Shown one piece after another: positions 45,591 through 54,603 of a DNA stretch of 64,000 nt. The notes below the pieces were generated by a model, which saw only the letters and a program-made list of their open reading frames with translations, had not been told where the DNA came from and made no database searches. The DNA is from Massilia oculi (GTDB taxonomy: Bacteria > Pseudomonadota > Gammaproteobacteria > Burkholderiales > Burkholderiaceae_D): assembly GCF_003143515.1 (NCBI RefSeq), contig NZ_CP029343.1:1116001-1180000 (forward strand), in the 5' to 3' direction. The translations under genes and the position numbers were made by a program. Numbering within the stretch: position 1 is the first letter of the stretch; each line of letters begins with the position of its first letter.

Positions 45591-48205
45591 GCCGCCGCCT
45601 TCGGCGCCGACGATTCCAGGAAGTCCTGTGCGAAGCGCTGCAGCACCCCGCCCGCTTCATAGATGGCGACCTCCTCGGCCGTATCGAGGCGGCAGGTCAC
45701 CACGACCTCGAGCTGTTCTCCGTTCCTGCGATGGATCACCAGCGTGAGGTCGGCGCGCGGCGTGCGCTCGCCCACCACGTCGAAGGTCTCGGTGCCGTCG
45801 ATGCCGAGCGTGATGCGATTCATGCCGGGCTTGAACTCGAGTGGCAGCACGCCCATGCCCACCAGGTTCGTGCGGTGGATGCGCTCGAAACCTTCGGCCA
45901 CGATCGCTTCCACGCCCGCCAGGCGCACGCCCTTGGCCGCCCAGTCGCGCGACGAGCCCTGTCCATAGTCGGCGCCGGCCACGACGATCAGCGGCTGCTT
46001 GCGCTCCATATAATGCTCGATCGCTTCCCACATGCGGGTCACCTCGCCCGACGGCTCGATGCGCGCCAGCGAGCCGGCAATCACATTGCCCATGCCATCC
46101 TTGACCATCTCGTTCTTCAGGGTCGGATTGGCGAAGGTCGCGCGCTGCGCCGTCAGGTGGTCGCCACGGTGGGTGGCGTAGGAATTGAAGTCTTCTTCCG
46201 GCAAGCCCATCTTCGCCAGGTACTCGCCGGCGGCCGAGTCGAGCAGGATGGCGTTCGATGGCGACAGGTGGTCGGTGGTGATGTTGTCGCCCAGGACCGC
46301 CAGCGGGCGCATCCCGCGCAGGGTGCGCTCGCCCGCCAGCGCGCCTTCCCAGTACGGCGGACGGCGGATATAGGTGCTCTGCGCACGCCAGTCGTACAGC
46401 GGACTCACCGAGGCGCCATCGTCGACCACGCGCGCGAACATCGGCGTATACACCTTGCGGAACTGCTCGGGCTTGACGCTGGCGGCGACCACGGCGTCGA
46501 TTTCTTCGTCCGATGGCCACAGGTCGGCCAGGCGGATCTCCTTGCCGGCGGCGTCCAAGCCCAGCACGTCCTTCTCGATGTCGAAGCGGATGGTACCGGC
46601 GATCGCATACGCCACCACCAGCGCCGGCGAGGCCAGGAAGGCCTGCTTGGCATACGGGTGGATGCGGCCGTCGAAGTTGCGGTTGCCAGACAGGACGGCG
46701 GTGGCATACAGGTCGCGCTCGATGATCTCCTGCTGGATGGCCGGGTCGAGCGCGCCGCTCATGCCGTTGCAGGTGGTGCAGGCAAACGCCACGACGCCGA
46801 AGCCCAGCTGGTCCAGCTCGGGCGTGAGGCCGGCTTCGTCCAGGTAAAGGGCGACGGCTTTCGACCCCGGCGCGAGCGAACTCTTGACCCAGGGCTTGCG
46901 CAGCAGGCCGGCGCGGTTGGCGTTGCGCGCCAGCAGGCCGGCGGCGATCATGTTGCGCGGGTTGCTGGTGTTGGTGCAGCTGGTGATGGCGGCGATGATC
47001 ACGGCGCCGTCGGGCATCCGGCCTGGTTCATCTTCCACCCGATTCGCGGCCGGGTGGGCGATGCCGCGCGCCGCCAGTTCCGAGGTCGGCACGCGCTTGT
47101 GCGGATTCGACGGCCCGGCGATATTGCGCACCACGCTGGACAGGTCGAAGCTCAGGGTGCGTTCGTACTGGGCTGTTTTGAGGCTGTCGGCCCACAGGCC
47201 GGCCTGTTTCGCATAGGTCTCGACCAGGTGCACAGTCTCGTCCTCGCGGCCGGTCAGGCGCAGATACTTGATGGTCTGCTCGTCGATATAGAACATCGCG
47301 GCGGTGGCGCCGAATTCCGGCGCCATGTTCGAGATCGTGGCGCGGTCGCCCAGGGTGAGTGCGGCTGCACCCTCGCCATGGAACTCGAGGTAGCTCGATA
47401 CGACCTTCGACTTGCGCAGGAATTCGGTCAGCGCCAGCACGGTATCGGTGGCGGTGATGCCGGGACCGGGCCGGCCGGTCAACTCGACGCCGACGATGTC
47501 GGGCAGGCGCATGTAGGAGGCGCGGCCCAGCATCACGCTTTCGGCCTCCAGCCCGCCGACGCCGATCGCGATCACGCCCAGCGCGTCGACCATCGGCGTG
47601 TGCGAGTCGGTGCCGACCAGCGTGTCCGGATAGGCCACGCCGTTCTCCACCTGGATCACGGGCGACATGCGTTCCAGGTTGATCTGGTGCAGGATGCCGT
47701 TGCCGGGCGGGATCACGTCGACGTTCTGGAAGGCCTTCTTGGTCCAGTCGATGAAGTGGAAGCGGTCTTCGTTGCGGCGATCCTCGATCGCGCGGTTCTT
47801 GGCAAAGGCATCAGGGTCGAAGCCGCCGCATTCGACGGCCAGCGAGTGGTCGACCACCAGCTGGGTCGGCACCACCGGATTGACCAAGGCCGGGTCGCCC
47901 CCTTGCAGCGCAATGGCGTCGCGCAGGCCGGCCAGGTCGACCAGGGCGGTCTGGCCCAGGATGTCGTGGCACACCACGCGCGCCGGGAACCAGGGGAAAT
48001 CGAGCTCGCGCTTGCGTTCGATGATCTGCCGGAGCGAGTCGTTCATGCAGGCTGGATCGCAGCGGCGCACGAGGTTCTCGGCCAGCACGCGCGAGGTGTA
48101 GGGCAAGGTGTCGTAGGCGCCGGGCTGGATGGCGTCGACCGCGGCGCGCGTGTCGAAATACTCCAGGTCGGTGCCTGGCAGGGGTTTCAGGTGGTTGGTA
48201 TTCAT
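45587..48205 (-). CDS. acnD: Fe/S-dependent 2-methylcitrate dehydratase AcnD
   Basis: An 872-residue aconitase-family protein starting MNTNHLKPLPG. The 4Fe-4S ligands lie in ITSCTNTSN and ACTTCNGMSG; the swivel-domain segment GADYGQGSSRDWAAKG is intact. Its operon with prpF and prpC marks it as the 2-methylcitrate dehydratase rather than housekeeping AcnA. The frame is open upstream through a repeat (MTWIPAFAGMT), which is not part of the protein. A repeat-bearing 160-bp gap separates it from prpC. Confidence 0.94.
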   Translation of the reverse strand: MNTNHLKPLPGTDLEYFDTRAAVDAIQPGAYDTLPYTSRVLAENLVRRCDPACMNDSLRQIIERKRELDFPWFPARVVCHDILGQTALVDLAGLRDAIALQGGDPALVNPVVPTQLVVDHSLAVECGGFDPDAFAKNRAIEDRRNEDRFHFIDWTKKAFQNVDVIPPGNGILHQINLERMSPVIQVENGVAYPDTLVGTDSHTPMVDALGVIAIGVGGLEAESVMLGRASYMRLPDIVGVELTGRPGPGITATDTVLALTEFLRKSKVVSSYLEFHGEGAAALTLGDRATISNMAPEFGATAAMFYIDEQTIKYLRLTGREDETVHLVETYAKQAGLWADSLKTAQYERTLSFDLSSVVRNIAGPSNPHKRVPTSELAARGIAHPAANRVEDEPGRMPDGAVIIAAITSCTNTSNPRNMIAAGLLARNANRAGLLRKPWVKSSLAPGSKAVALYLDEAGLTPELDQLGFGVVAFACTTCNGMSGALDPAIQQEIIERDLYATAVLSGNRNFDGRIHPYAKQAFLASPALVVAYAIAGTIRFDIEKDVLGLDAAGKEIRLADLWPSDEEIDAVVAASVKPEQFRKVYTPMFARVVDDGASVSPLYDWRAQSTYIRRPPYWEGALAGERTLRGMRPLAVLGDNITTDHLSPSNAILLDSAAGEYLAKMGLPEEDFNSYATHRGDHLTAQRATFANPTLKNEMVKDGMGNVIAGSLARIEPSGEVTRMWEAIEHYMERKQPLIVVAGADYGQGSSRDWAAKGVRLAGVEAIVAEGFERIHRTNLVGMGVLPLEFKPGMNRITLGIDGTETFDVVGERTPRADLTLVIHRRNGEQLEVVVTCRLDTAEEVAIYEAGGVLQRFAQDFLESSAPKAAA

Positions 48206-48237
48206 GATACAGCTCAATATATAAGTTAACCGTGAAA

Positions 48238-48341
48238 CCGTCATCCCCGCGAAGGCGGGGATCCAAGTCAAGCGCGCATGGCAACGATCGCCCTTCTGGC
48301 CTGCGAACTGACTTGGGTTCCCGCCTACGCGGGAACGACGT
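48238..48341. repeat. Intergenic inverted repeat (REP-like), copy 2, inside the prp operon
   Basis: Arms 48238-48269 and 48310-48341 are imperfect reverse complements around the cores TCCCCGCGAAGGCGGGGAT and GGTTCCCGCCTACGCGGGAAC, related to copy 1 at 5602-5716. It lies between prpC and acnD and could form stable hairpins in the operon mRNA. Confidence 0.82.
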
Positions 48342-48366
48342 GCGAGATGCTGTAGTGCTGAATAAG

Positions 48367-49527
48367 TTACTTACGCTCGGCCAGCGGCACGAATTGCAGG
48401 TCTTCCGGACCGACGTAGTTCGCGCTCGGGCGGATGATCTTGTTGTCGATGCGCTGCTCGATCACGTGGGCGGCCCAGCCCGAAGTGCGCGAGATGACGA
48501 ACAGCGGCGTGAACATGGCGGTCGGCACGCCCATCATGTGGTACGACACGGCCGAGAACCAGTCCAGGTTCGGGAACATCTTTTTCACTTCCCACATCAC
48601 CGACTCCAGGCGTTCGGCGATGTCGAACATCTTCATCGAACCGGCATCGAGAGACAGCGAGCGCGCCACTTCCTTGATCACCTTGTTGCGCGGGTCCGAG
48701 ATCGTGTACACCGGATGGCCGAAGCCGATCACGACTTCCTTGTTGGCCATGCGGTTGCGGATGTCGGCCTCGGCTTCGTCGGCGTTTTCATAACGCTTCT
48801 GGATGTCGAGCGCTACTTCGTTGGCGCCGCCGTGCTTCGGACCGCGCAGCGCGCCGATGGCGCCGGTGATGGCCGAGTGCATGTCGGAACCGGTGCCGGC
48901 GACCACGCGCGCGGTGAAGGTCGAGGCATTGAATTCGTGCTCGGCATACAGGATCAGCGAGGTGTGCATCGCCTGCACCCAGGATTCGCTCGGCTTGAAG
49001 CCGTGCAGCAGGTGCAGGAAGTGGCCGCCGATCGAATCGTCGTCGGTTTCCACGTCGATGCGGCGGCCAGCATGGCTGTAGTGGTACCAGTACAGCAGCA
49101 TCGAGCCGAACGAGGCCATCAGGCGATCGGCGATGTCGCGCGCGCCGGCGATGTTGTGGTCGTCCTTCTCCGGCAGCACGCAGCCGAGGGTCGACACGCC
49201 GGTGCGCATCACGTCCATCGGATGGGCGCCGGCCGGCAGCGCTTCGAGCGCGCTTTTCACCGCCTGCGGCAGGCCGCGCAGCGACTTCAGCTTGGCTTTA
49301 TAACCGCGCAGCTCGGCCTCGTTCGGCAGCTTGCCGTGCACCAGCAGATAGGCGATTTCCTCGAATTCGCAGGCATCGGCCACGTCCAGGATATCGTAGC
49401 CGCGGTAGTGCAGGTCGTTGCCCGATTTGCCGACCGAGCACAGCGCGGTATTGCCGGCGGCGACGCCGGACAGGGCCACGGATTTCTTCGGCTTGAAGGT
49501 TGGGGTTTCGTTGTTGGTGGTGCTCAT
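48367..49527 (-). CDS. prpC: 2-methylcitrate synthase
   Basis: A 386-residue citrate synthase-family enzyme condensing propionyl-CoA with oxaloacetate. The active-site regions [27 protein letters not shown] and GFGHPVYT are present; the short length and operon context separate it from housekeeping GltA. ATG 49527 lies 15 bp after the prpB stop, with a GGAGACCAGGAC ribosome site. Confidence 0.95.
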   Translation of the reverse strand: MSTTNNETPTFKPKKSVALSGVAAGNTALCSVGKSGNDLHYRGYDILDVADACEFEEIAYLLVHGKLPNEAELRGYKAKLKSLRGLPQAVKSALEALPAGAHPMDVMRTGVSTLGCVLPEKDDHNIAGARDIADRLMASFGSMLLYWYHYSHAGRRIDVETDDDSIGGHFLHLLHGFKPSESWVQAMHTSLILYAEHEFNASTFTARVVAGTGSDMHSAITGAIGALRGPKHGGANEVALDIQKRYENADEAEADIRNRMANKEVVIGFGHPVYTISDPRNKVIKEVARSLSLDAGSMKMFDIAERLESVMWEVKKMFPNLDWFSAVSYHMMGVPTAMFTPLFVISRTSGWAAHVIEQRIDNKIIRPSANYVGPEDLQFVPLAERK

Positions 49528-49542
49528 GTCCTGGTCTCCTGA

Positions 49543-50433
49543 TTACTTGGCTTTGTTCTGGGCGAACAGCGCGTCGAGCTTCTGTTCGTAGCGATGGTAG
49601 TCGATGCGGTCGTACAGTTCGGCGCGGGTCTGCATGGTGTCGAGCACGTTCTGCTGGGTGCCGTCGCGACGGATCGCGGTGTACACGTTCTCGGCCGCCT
49701 TGTTCATCGCGCGGAAGGCCGACAGCGGATACAGCACCAGGCCGACACCGGCGCCCTTCAATTCGTCGACGGTGAACAGCGGCGTGGAACCGAATTCGGT
49801 GATATTGGCCAGCACCGGCACCTTGACCGCGTCGGCGAACTGCTTGTACATCTCCAGGCTCGTCATTGCCTCGGGGAAGATCATGTCGGCGCCGGCTTCC
49901 ACGCACGCCACGGCGCGCTCGATGGCGGCGTCCAGCCCGTCCACGGCCAGCGCGTCGGTGCGCGCCATGATCACGAACTCGTCGTACGGACGGGCATCGG
50001 CGGCGGCCTTGATGCGGTCGACCATCTCGTCCTTGCTGACGATTTCCTTGCCCGGACGGTGGCCGCAGCGCTTGGCGCCGACCTGGTCTTCGATGTGGCA
50101 GGCGGCGGCGCCGGCCTTGGCCAGGGTGCGCACCGTACGCGCCACGTTGAAGGCCGAGGCGCCGAAACCGGTGTCGACGTCGACCAGCAGCGGCAGGTCG
50201 CACACATCGGTGATGCGGCGCACGTCGATCAGGACGTCGTCCAGGTTCGAGATGCCGAGATCCGGCAAACCCAGCGAACCCGCCGCGACCCCGCCGCCCG
50301 ACAGGTAGATCGCCTTGAAGCCGGCACGCTGGGCCAGCAGGGCGTGGTTGGCGTTGATGGCGCCGACCACTTGCAAAGGGGATTCTTCCTGCATTGCCTT
50401 GCGGAATGCGGCGCCGGCGGAGAGCTTGGTCAT
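49543..50433 (-). CDS. prpB: 2-methylisocitrate lyase
   Basis: A 296-residue member of the isocitrate lyase/PEP mutase family. The signature KRCGHR is present, with metal-binding VDVDTGFG and IEDQV. It cleaves 2-methylisocitrate to pyruvate and succinate. ATG 50433 (MTKLSAG) has AAAGGA eight bases upstream. It is first in prpB-prpC-acnD-prpF and follows a consensus sigma-54 promoter by about 40 bp. Confidence 0.96.
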   Translation of the reverse strand: MTKLSAGAAFRKAMQEESPLQVVGAINANHALLAQRAGFKAIYLSGGGVAAGSLGLPDLGISNLDDVLIDVRRITDVCDLPLLVDVDTGFGASAFNVARTVRTLAKAGAAACHIEDQVGAKRCGHRPGKEIVSKDEMVDRIKAAADARPYDEFVIMARTDALAVDGLDAAIERAVACVEAGADMIFPEAMTSLEMYKQFADAVKVPVLANITEFGSTPLFTVDELKGAGVGLVLYPLSAFRAMNKAAENVYTAIRRDGTQQNVLDTMQTRAELYDRIDYHRYEQKLDALFAQNKAK

Positions 50434-50473
50434 GCGGTGTCCTTTCAGATGCGGTTGTTGTCTGGATTGGTAT

Positions 50474-50489
50474 TGCAAACCGCGTGCCA
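50474..50489 (-). promoter_or_regulatory. Sigma-54 promoter of the prp operon
   Basis: On the minus strand the sequence reads TGGCACG-N4-TTGCA, matching the -24/-12 consensus at every fixed position. Transcription would start near 50462, about 30 nt before prpB. The sigma-54 activator PrpR is encoded in the same window. Confidence 0.9.
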
Positions 50490-50587
50490 GCCCTGTTCAT
50501 CATGGCTAAACAGCATTCATTTTCCATTGTATTCAAACACTTAGACTGCATTACCGCGCACGCCCGCGCCTGCCGTCGAGGCTCCAT

Positions 50588-50604
50588 CGTTTCATACTGA
50601 AACG
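50588..50604. promoter_or_regulatory. Putative PrpR upstream activator site
   Basis: Perfect palindrome CGTTTCA-TAC-TGAAACG, about 110 bp upstream of the prpB sigma-54 promoter, a normal distance for an enhancer site. A half-site, GTGAAAC, follows near 50619. The same palindrome form lies upstream of prpR. Confidence 0.75.
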
Positions 50605-50667
50605 GCGGGATGCAACGCGTGAAACAATTAAGGCCAGCTTAAAGGCACTACGATCTGAACGAGTGGC

Positions 50668-50695
50668 TTGACATATCGGGATATCCCGATATACT
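50668..50695 (+). promoter_or_regulatory. arsR-type gene promoter with embedded operator
   Basis: -35 TTGACA (50668-50673), 16-bp spacer, -10 TATACT (50690-50695). The perfect 18-bp palindrome TATCGGGATATCCCGATA (50674-50691) fills the spacer and enters the -10. Bound repressor would block RNA polymerase, so autorepression is likely. Start of transcription would fall at or next to the ATG at 50703. Confidence 0.82.
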
Positions 50696-50702
50696 GGAAT
50701 CC

Positions 50703-51005
50703 ATGGAACTGCTCGATGTCTTCAAAGCCCTCTCGAACCGCACACGCCTCGACATTTTGAAAGGCTTGAAGGATCCCGAGAACCATTTCCCTCCGCAGGA
50801 TGAGGGCGATGTGCACACGGTTGGCGTCTGTGTCAGCAGCATCCAGGAAGGTGTCGGCCTGTCCCAGTCGACCGTGTCCGATTATCTCGCGACGCTGCAA
50901 AGAGCCGGCCTGGTGGAAGTCAGGCGCATTGGCCAGTGGACGTACTACAAGCGCAATGAGGCAGCCATCAGTGCGCTCGCCGAGATCATCGGCAAAGAGC
51001 TATAA
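50703..51005 (+). CDS. ArsR-family winged-helix repressor
   Basis: A 100-residue regulator. The opening LDVFKALSNRTRLDILKGL and the recognition region VGLSQSTVSDYLATLQRAGLVEVRR are typical of ArsR/SmtB proteins. No metal-binding CxC motif is present; the only Cys (C43) lies just before the recognition helix, so a redox or electrophile signal is possible but unproven. It sits in front of an oxidoreductase and a monooxygenase gene and very likely controls them. No ribosome site is evident downstream of the predicted transcription start. Confidence 0.88.
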   Translation: MELLDVFKALSNRTRLDILKGLKDPENHFPPQDEGDVHTVGVCVSSIQEGVGLSQSTVSDYLATLQRAGLVEVRRIGQWTYYKRNEAAISALAEIIGKEL

Positions 51006-51022
51006 ATTTTTTTGCCAGTAAA

Positions 51023-51040
51023 TATCGATAATTCCCGATA
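51023..51040 (+). promoter_or_regulatory. Second, imperfect copy of the ArsR-type operator
   Basis: TATCGATAATTCCCGATA matches the palindrome at 50674-50691 in 14 of 18 positions and keeps the right half fully. It lies 30 bp before the oxidoreductase start, so the repressor may control this gene directly as well. Confidence 0.65.
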
Positions 51041-51069
51041 TCCCTTTTTAACGAAACGAGGAAACAATC

Positions 51070-52059
51070 ATGAAAGCTCAAGTGCTCACTTCTTTTGGCG
51101 GCCCGGAATCGTTCGAACTGCGCGACGTCCAAAAACCCGTACCGCAGGCCGGCCAGGTGCTGGTGCGTGTGCAGGCAACCTCCATCAATCCCCTCGACTA
51201 TCAGGTGCGCCGCGGCGACTACGCCGACCTGGTGCCGCTGCCGGGCATCACCGGTCACGACGTCTCGGGCGTGGTCGAGCAAGTCGGACCGGGCGTGACC
51301 GCGTTCGCGCCGGGCGACGAAGTCTGGTACACCCCGCAAATCTTCGATGGTCCCGGAAGCTATGCCGAATACCATGTCGCCAACGAGAGCATCGTCGGCA
51401 GGAAGCCCGCGTCGCTCACCCATCTCGAGGCCGCCAGCCTGACCCTCGTCGGCGGCACCGCCTGGGAAGCGCTCGCCGTCCGTGCACAGCTGAAAGCCGG
51501 GGAAAGCGTCCTGATCCATGGCGGCGCGGGCGGAGTGGGACACGTCGTGATCCAGGTCGCCAAGGCCATGGGCGCCCGCGTGTTCACCACGGTAAAGGAA
51601 GAGAACTTCGCGTTCGCACGCTCCCTGGGCGCCGACGTGGTCATCGATTACACGAAAGAGGACTATGTCGAGGCCATCGTGCGCGAGACCGGTGGCCACG
51701 GCGTCGACGTGGTGTTCGACACCATCGGCGGCGACACCTTGACGCGCAGCCCCGACGTGCTGGCGCAGCTCGGCCGCGTGGTGTCGATCGTGGACATCGC
51801 GATACCGCAGAACCTGATCCAGGCCTGGGGCAAGAATGCGAGCTACCACTTCGTCTTCACCCGCCAGAACCGCGGCAAGCTCGACGAACTGAGCGCCTTG
51901 ATCGAGCGCGGCCAGCTGAGGCCCCACGTCGGCGCCGTCTACTCGCTGGCCGACATCCCGCTTGCGCATGCGCGGCTGGAAAGCCGTGACAACGGCCTCA
52001 GGGGGAAGATCGCGATCGCGGTGGGGCCGCTGGCCGATCGCACGAGCGCGCAAGCCTGA
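51070..52059 (+). CDS. NADP-dependent quinone oxidoreductase-like (MDR family) protein
   Basis: A 329-residue zinc-free medium-chain dehydrogenase/reductase. The N-terminal GroES-like domain has [13 protein letters not shown] and GHDVSGVV; the NADPH-binding loop is [12 protein letters not shown] (about residues 152-163). Members reduce quinones, enones or similar electrophiles. GAGGAAAC precedes ATG 51070. Control by the adjacent ArsR-type protein is likely, and the small monooxygenase gene follows after 29 bp. Confidence 0.88.
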   Translation: MKAQVLTSFGGPESFELRDVQKPVPQAGQVLVRVQATSINPLDYQVRRGDYADLVPLPGITGHDVSGVVEQVGPGVTAFAPGDEVWYTPQIFDGPGSYAEYHVANESIVGRKPASLTHLEAASLTLVGGTAWEALAVRAQLKAGESVLIHGGAGGVGHVVIQVAKAMGARVFTTVKEENFAFARSLGADVVIDYTKEDYVEAIVRETGGHGVDVVFDTIGGDTLTRSPDVLAQLGRVVSIVDIAIPQNLIQAWGKNASYHFVFTRQNRGKLDELSALIERGQLRPHVGAVYSLADIPLAHARLESRDNGLRGKIAIAVGPLADRTSAQA

Positions 52060-52088
52060 ACCGGTTGATTCACGTCGAAAGGAACGTC

Positions 52089-52415
52089 ATGGTTTACGAA
52101 ATCGCCACCCTGCTCGTCCGGCCTGAACACACCGACGCGTTCAGACATGCATTTGCCGACGTCGCTCACCTGCTGACCCGCGCGAAGGGTTATCGGGGCC
52201 ATTTGCTGGCGCCCGGGATCGAGCTGCCGCAACAGTTCACGCTCATCGTGCGCTGGCAGACACTGGAAGATCACACCCCACGCTTCGAAACGAGCGACGA
52301 CCACCAGCTGTTCATGGCGGGCTTGCAGGACTATCTCGCGGGCGAACCCGCCGTCCGCCACATCGAAGGTGCGGCCTTCAGCCTCGAGCCGTGGGACGCG
52401 ACGTCGGGCAAATAA
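52089..52415 (+). CDS. Antibiotic biosynthesis monooxygenase (ABM) family protein
   Basis: A 108-residue ferredoxin-like fold protein of the ABM type, with YEIATLLVRPEHTDAFRHAF at the start and FTLIVRWQTLEDHTPRFETS later. Small ABM proteins act as cofactor-free monooxygenases on quinols or as heme-degrading enzymes; no specific substrate can be given. Next to a quinone oxidoreductase, a quinone-related role is plausible. ATG 52089 has AAAGGAA upstream. A strong bidirectional terminator follows. Confidence 0.78.
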   Translation: MVYEIATLLVRPEHTDAFRHAFADVAHLLTRAKGYRGHLLAPGIELPQQFTLIVRWQTLEDHTPRFETSDDHQLFMAGLQDYLAGEPAVRHIEGAAFSLEPWDATSGK

Positions 52416-52447
52416 AAAAGGGCGGCCCTTTCAGGCCGCCCCTTTTT
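52414..52447. terminator. Bidirectional terminator between the ABM and actP genes
   Basis: Stem GGGCGGCC / GGCCGCCC with a CTTTCA loop, flanked by an A-run on the left and a T-run on the right, so it works in both directions. Confidence 0.92.
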
Positions 52448-52463
52448 GATACTCAACGACGGT

Positions 52464-54131
52464 TCAGTGCGCCGACGCGCCCGCCGCACCGATACCGGTC
52501 TCGGCGCGCACTTCCTGCGCCTCGAAGCCGGCGCGGTCGATGCGTGCGCGCGGGCCCTTGTCGGTGATCGAGAAGATCCAGATGCCGAAGAAGCCGACCG
52601 CCATCGAGAAGATCGCCGGCGACGCGTACGGGAAGATCGCGGCACCGTTGCCCAGCACGTCGACCCACACCGACTTCGACAGCACGGTCAGGATGACCGC
52701 GGTCGCCAGGCCCAGGAAGCCGCCCACGGTGGCGCCGCGGGTGGTGCAGTCTTTCCACAGCACCGACATGAACAGCACCGGGAAGTTGGCCGAAGCGGCA
52801 ATCGCGAAGGCCAGCGACACCATGAAGGCGACGTTCTGCTTTTCGAAGGCGATACCCAGCAGCACGGCGATGATGCCGAGGCAGATGGTGGTGATCTTCG
52901 ACACCTTCAGCTCGTTGGCGCTGGTTGCCTGGCCTTTCTTGAACACGGTCGCGTACAGGTCGTGCGAGACCGCCGAGGCGCCCGACAGGGTCAGGCCGGC
53001 CACCACCGCCAGGATGGTCGCGAAGGCCACGGCCGAGATGAAGCCCAGGAAGACATCGCCGCCCACGGCTTGCGCCAGGTGGACTGCCGCCATATTGTTA
53101 CCGCCCAGCAGTGCACCGGCTGCATCCTTGAAGGCCGGGTTGGTGCCGACCAGCACGATCGCGCCGAAACCGATGATGAAGGTCAGGATGTAGAAGTAGC
53201 CGATCCAGGTGGTGGCCCACAGCACCGATTTACGCGCTTCCTTGGCGCTCGGGACGGTGAAGAAGCGCATCAGGATGTGCGGCAGGCCGGCGGTGCCGAA
53301 CATCAGCGCCATGCCGAACGAAATCGCGGAAATCGGGTCCTTGATGAAGCTGCCCGGGCCCATGATGGCGTCGCCCTTGGCGTGCAGCTCGGTGGCCGAC
53401 TGGAACAGTTGCGACGGGCTGAAGTTGTACTGGGCCAGCACCGAGAACGCCATGAACGAGGCGCCCGACAGCAGCAGCACGGCCTTGATGATCTGCACCC
53501 AGGTGGTGGCGGTCATGCCACCGAACAGCACGTAGACCATCATCAGGATGCCGACCAGCACCACCGCGATCCAGTAGTCCAGGCCGAACAGCAGCTTGAT
53601 CAGCTGGCCGGCGCCGACCATCTGCGCGATCAGGTAGAAGGCCACCACGACCAGGGTGCCGGAGGCCGCGAACACGCGGATCGGCTTCTGGGCAAAGCGG
53701 TAGGAGGCCACGTCGGCGAAGGTGAAGCGGCCCAGGTTGCGCAGCCGCTCGGCCATCAGGAAGGTGATGACGGGCCAGCCGACCAGGAAGCCGATCGCAT
53801 AGATCAGGCCATCGAAGCCGTCCAGGAACACGGCGGCGGAAATGCCCAGGAAGGAGGCGGCCGACATGAAGTCGCCCGCGATCGCGAGGCCGTTCTGGAA
53901 GCCGGTGATGCCGCCGCCGGCGGTATAGAAGTCGGATGCCGAACGGGTCTTGGCTGCAGCCCATTTGGTGATGTACAGGGTGCCCAGCACGAACACGCCG
54001 AACATGATGATGGCGGTCCAGTTGGTGGCTTGCTTGACGCCCTGGCCAAGGTCAGGGGCGGCCTGGGCGATGCCGGCGGCGGCAAGGGAAGCCAACGCGG
54101 CGAGAGCGGCTGCGGTGTGGAAGCGTTTCAT
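52464..54131 (-). CDS. actP: Cation/acetate symporter ActP
   Basis: A 555-residue sodium:solute symporter family protein with a cleavable-looking N-terminus ([16 protein letters not shown]) and about 13 hydrophobic segments. Family segments such as [28 protein letters not shown] and [17 protein letters not shown] are typical of ActP. It imports acetate and, in some species, propionate and pyruvate. ATG 54131 overlaps the DUF485 stop by one base. The link to prp genes fits a short-chain-acid locus. Confidence 0.93.
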   Translation of the reverse strand: MKRFHTAAALAALASLAAAGIAQAAPDLGQGVKQATNWTAIIMFGVFVLGTLYITKWAAAKTRSASDFYTAGGGITGFQNGLAIAGDFMSAASFLGISAAVFLDGFDGLIYAIGFLVGWPVITFLMAERLRNLGRFTFADVASYRFAQKPIRVFAASGTLVVVAFYLIAQMVGAGQLIKLLFGLDYWIAVVLVGILMMVYVLFGGMTATTWVQIIKAVLLLSGASFMAFSVLAQYNFSPSQLFQSATELHAKGDAIMGPGSFIKDPISAISFGMALMFGTAGLPHILMRFFTVPSAKEARKSVLWATTWIGYFYILTFIIGFGAIVLVGTNPAFKDAAGALLGGNNMAAVHLAQAVGGDVFLGFISAVAFATILAVVAGLTLSGASAVSHDLYATVFKKGQATSANELKVSKITTICLGIIAVLLGIAFEKQNVAFMVSLAFAIAASANFPVLFMSVLWKDCTTRGATVGGFLGLATAVILTVLSKSVWVDVLGNGAAIFPYASPAIFSMAVGFFGIWIFSITDKGPRARIDRAGFEAQEVRAETGIGAAGASAH

Positions 54132-54439
54132 CAGGCACCCACTTTCGCTTTGATGGCGTCGCTCAGCTCGTCGTACTCGCGGTTGGCGCGGCGCACGTAG
54201 ATGCCGGTGATGACGACGGTGAACACGATGACGAACAGGCCCAGGGGAATGCCCCAGGTCATGACGCCGTCACCGATGCGGGAACCCATGAACTCCTTGT
54301 TGAAGGCGACCAGCAGCGTGAAGCCGTAGTACACGATCATCATGGCCCAGGTCAGCGTCCAGCCGAACCTGGAACGGGTCTCTTTGAGCTTGAGGTAATT
54401 CGGGTCGCTCTTGACCCTTTGTACGACGTCTTGATCCAA
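54131..54439 (-). CDS. yjcH: DUF485 (YjcH-like) membrane protein
   Basis: A 102-residue protein with two hydrophobic segments (about 27-47 and 60-83) and the family core [29 protein letters not shown]. YjcH proteins are usually encoded just before actP and are thought to support or regulate the symporter. One-base overlap with actP (TGATG) indicates coupling. Confidence 0.92.
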   Translation of the reverse strand: MDQDVVQRVKSDPNYLKLKETRSRFGWTLTWAMMIVYYGFTLLVAFNKEFMGSRIGDGVMTWGIPLGLFVIVFTVVITGIYVRRANREYDELSDAIKAKVGA

Positions 54440-54556
54440 TTTTGTCTCCTGGTTTTTCTGGTGTTGCCTTTGCGGCTGAGACCCATCCTACGGGCGCCCC
54501 CTTACCGGATTCTTACGGCATCGAAGTTATTGACCGCCCGTTCGCTTACGTTGCGG

Positions 54557-54573
54557 CGTTTCAAATTGAAACG
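54557..54573. promoter_or_regulatory. PrpR-type palindrome upstream of prpR
   Basis: Perfect palindrome CGTTTCA-AAT-TGAAACG, the same arms as the site upstream of prpB. It lies 31 bp before the prpR start and 118 bp before yjcH, so it could serve autoregulation and perhaps yjcH-actP. No sigma-54 promoter was found for yjcH. Confidence 0.7.
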
Positions 54574-54603
54574 TTACTCCGAAAAATGCACTAGACTTGA
54601 AAC

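Noticed and set aside
45557..48229. An 890-codon open frame opposite acnD, with similar frames opposite the EAL protein at 41624-44215 and fdhF at 14078-16393
   Set aside because: High GC leaves antisense frames open. Each lies fully over a well-supported gene.
48206..48271. N-terminal extension of AcnD reading MTWIPAFAGMT
   Set aside because: This is the translation of a dispersed intergenic repeat, not protein; AcnD homologues start at MNTNH-like sequence.
54440..54603. A sigma-54 promoter for yjcH-actP
   Set aside because: No TGGCAC-N5-TTGC pattern was found on the minus strand here, although a PrpR-type palindrome is present.
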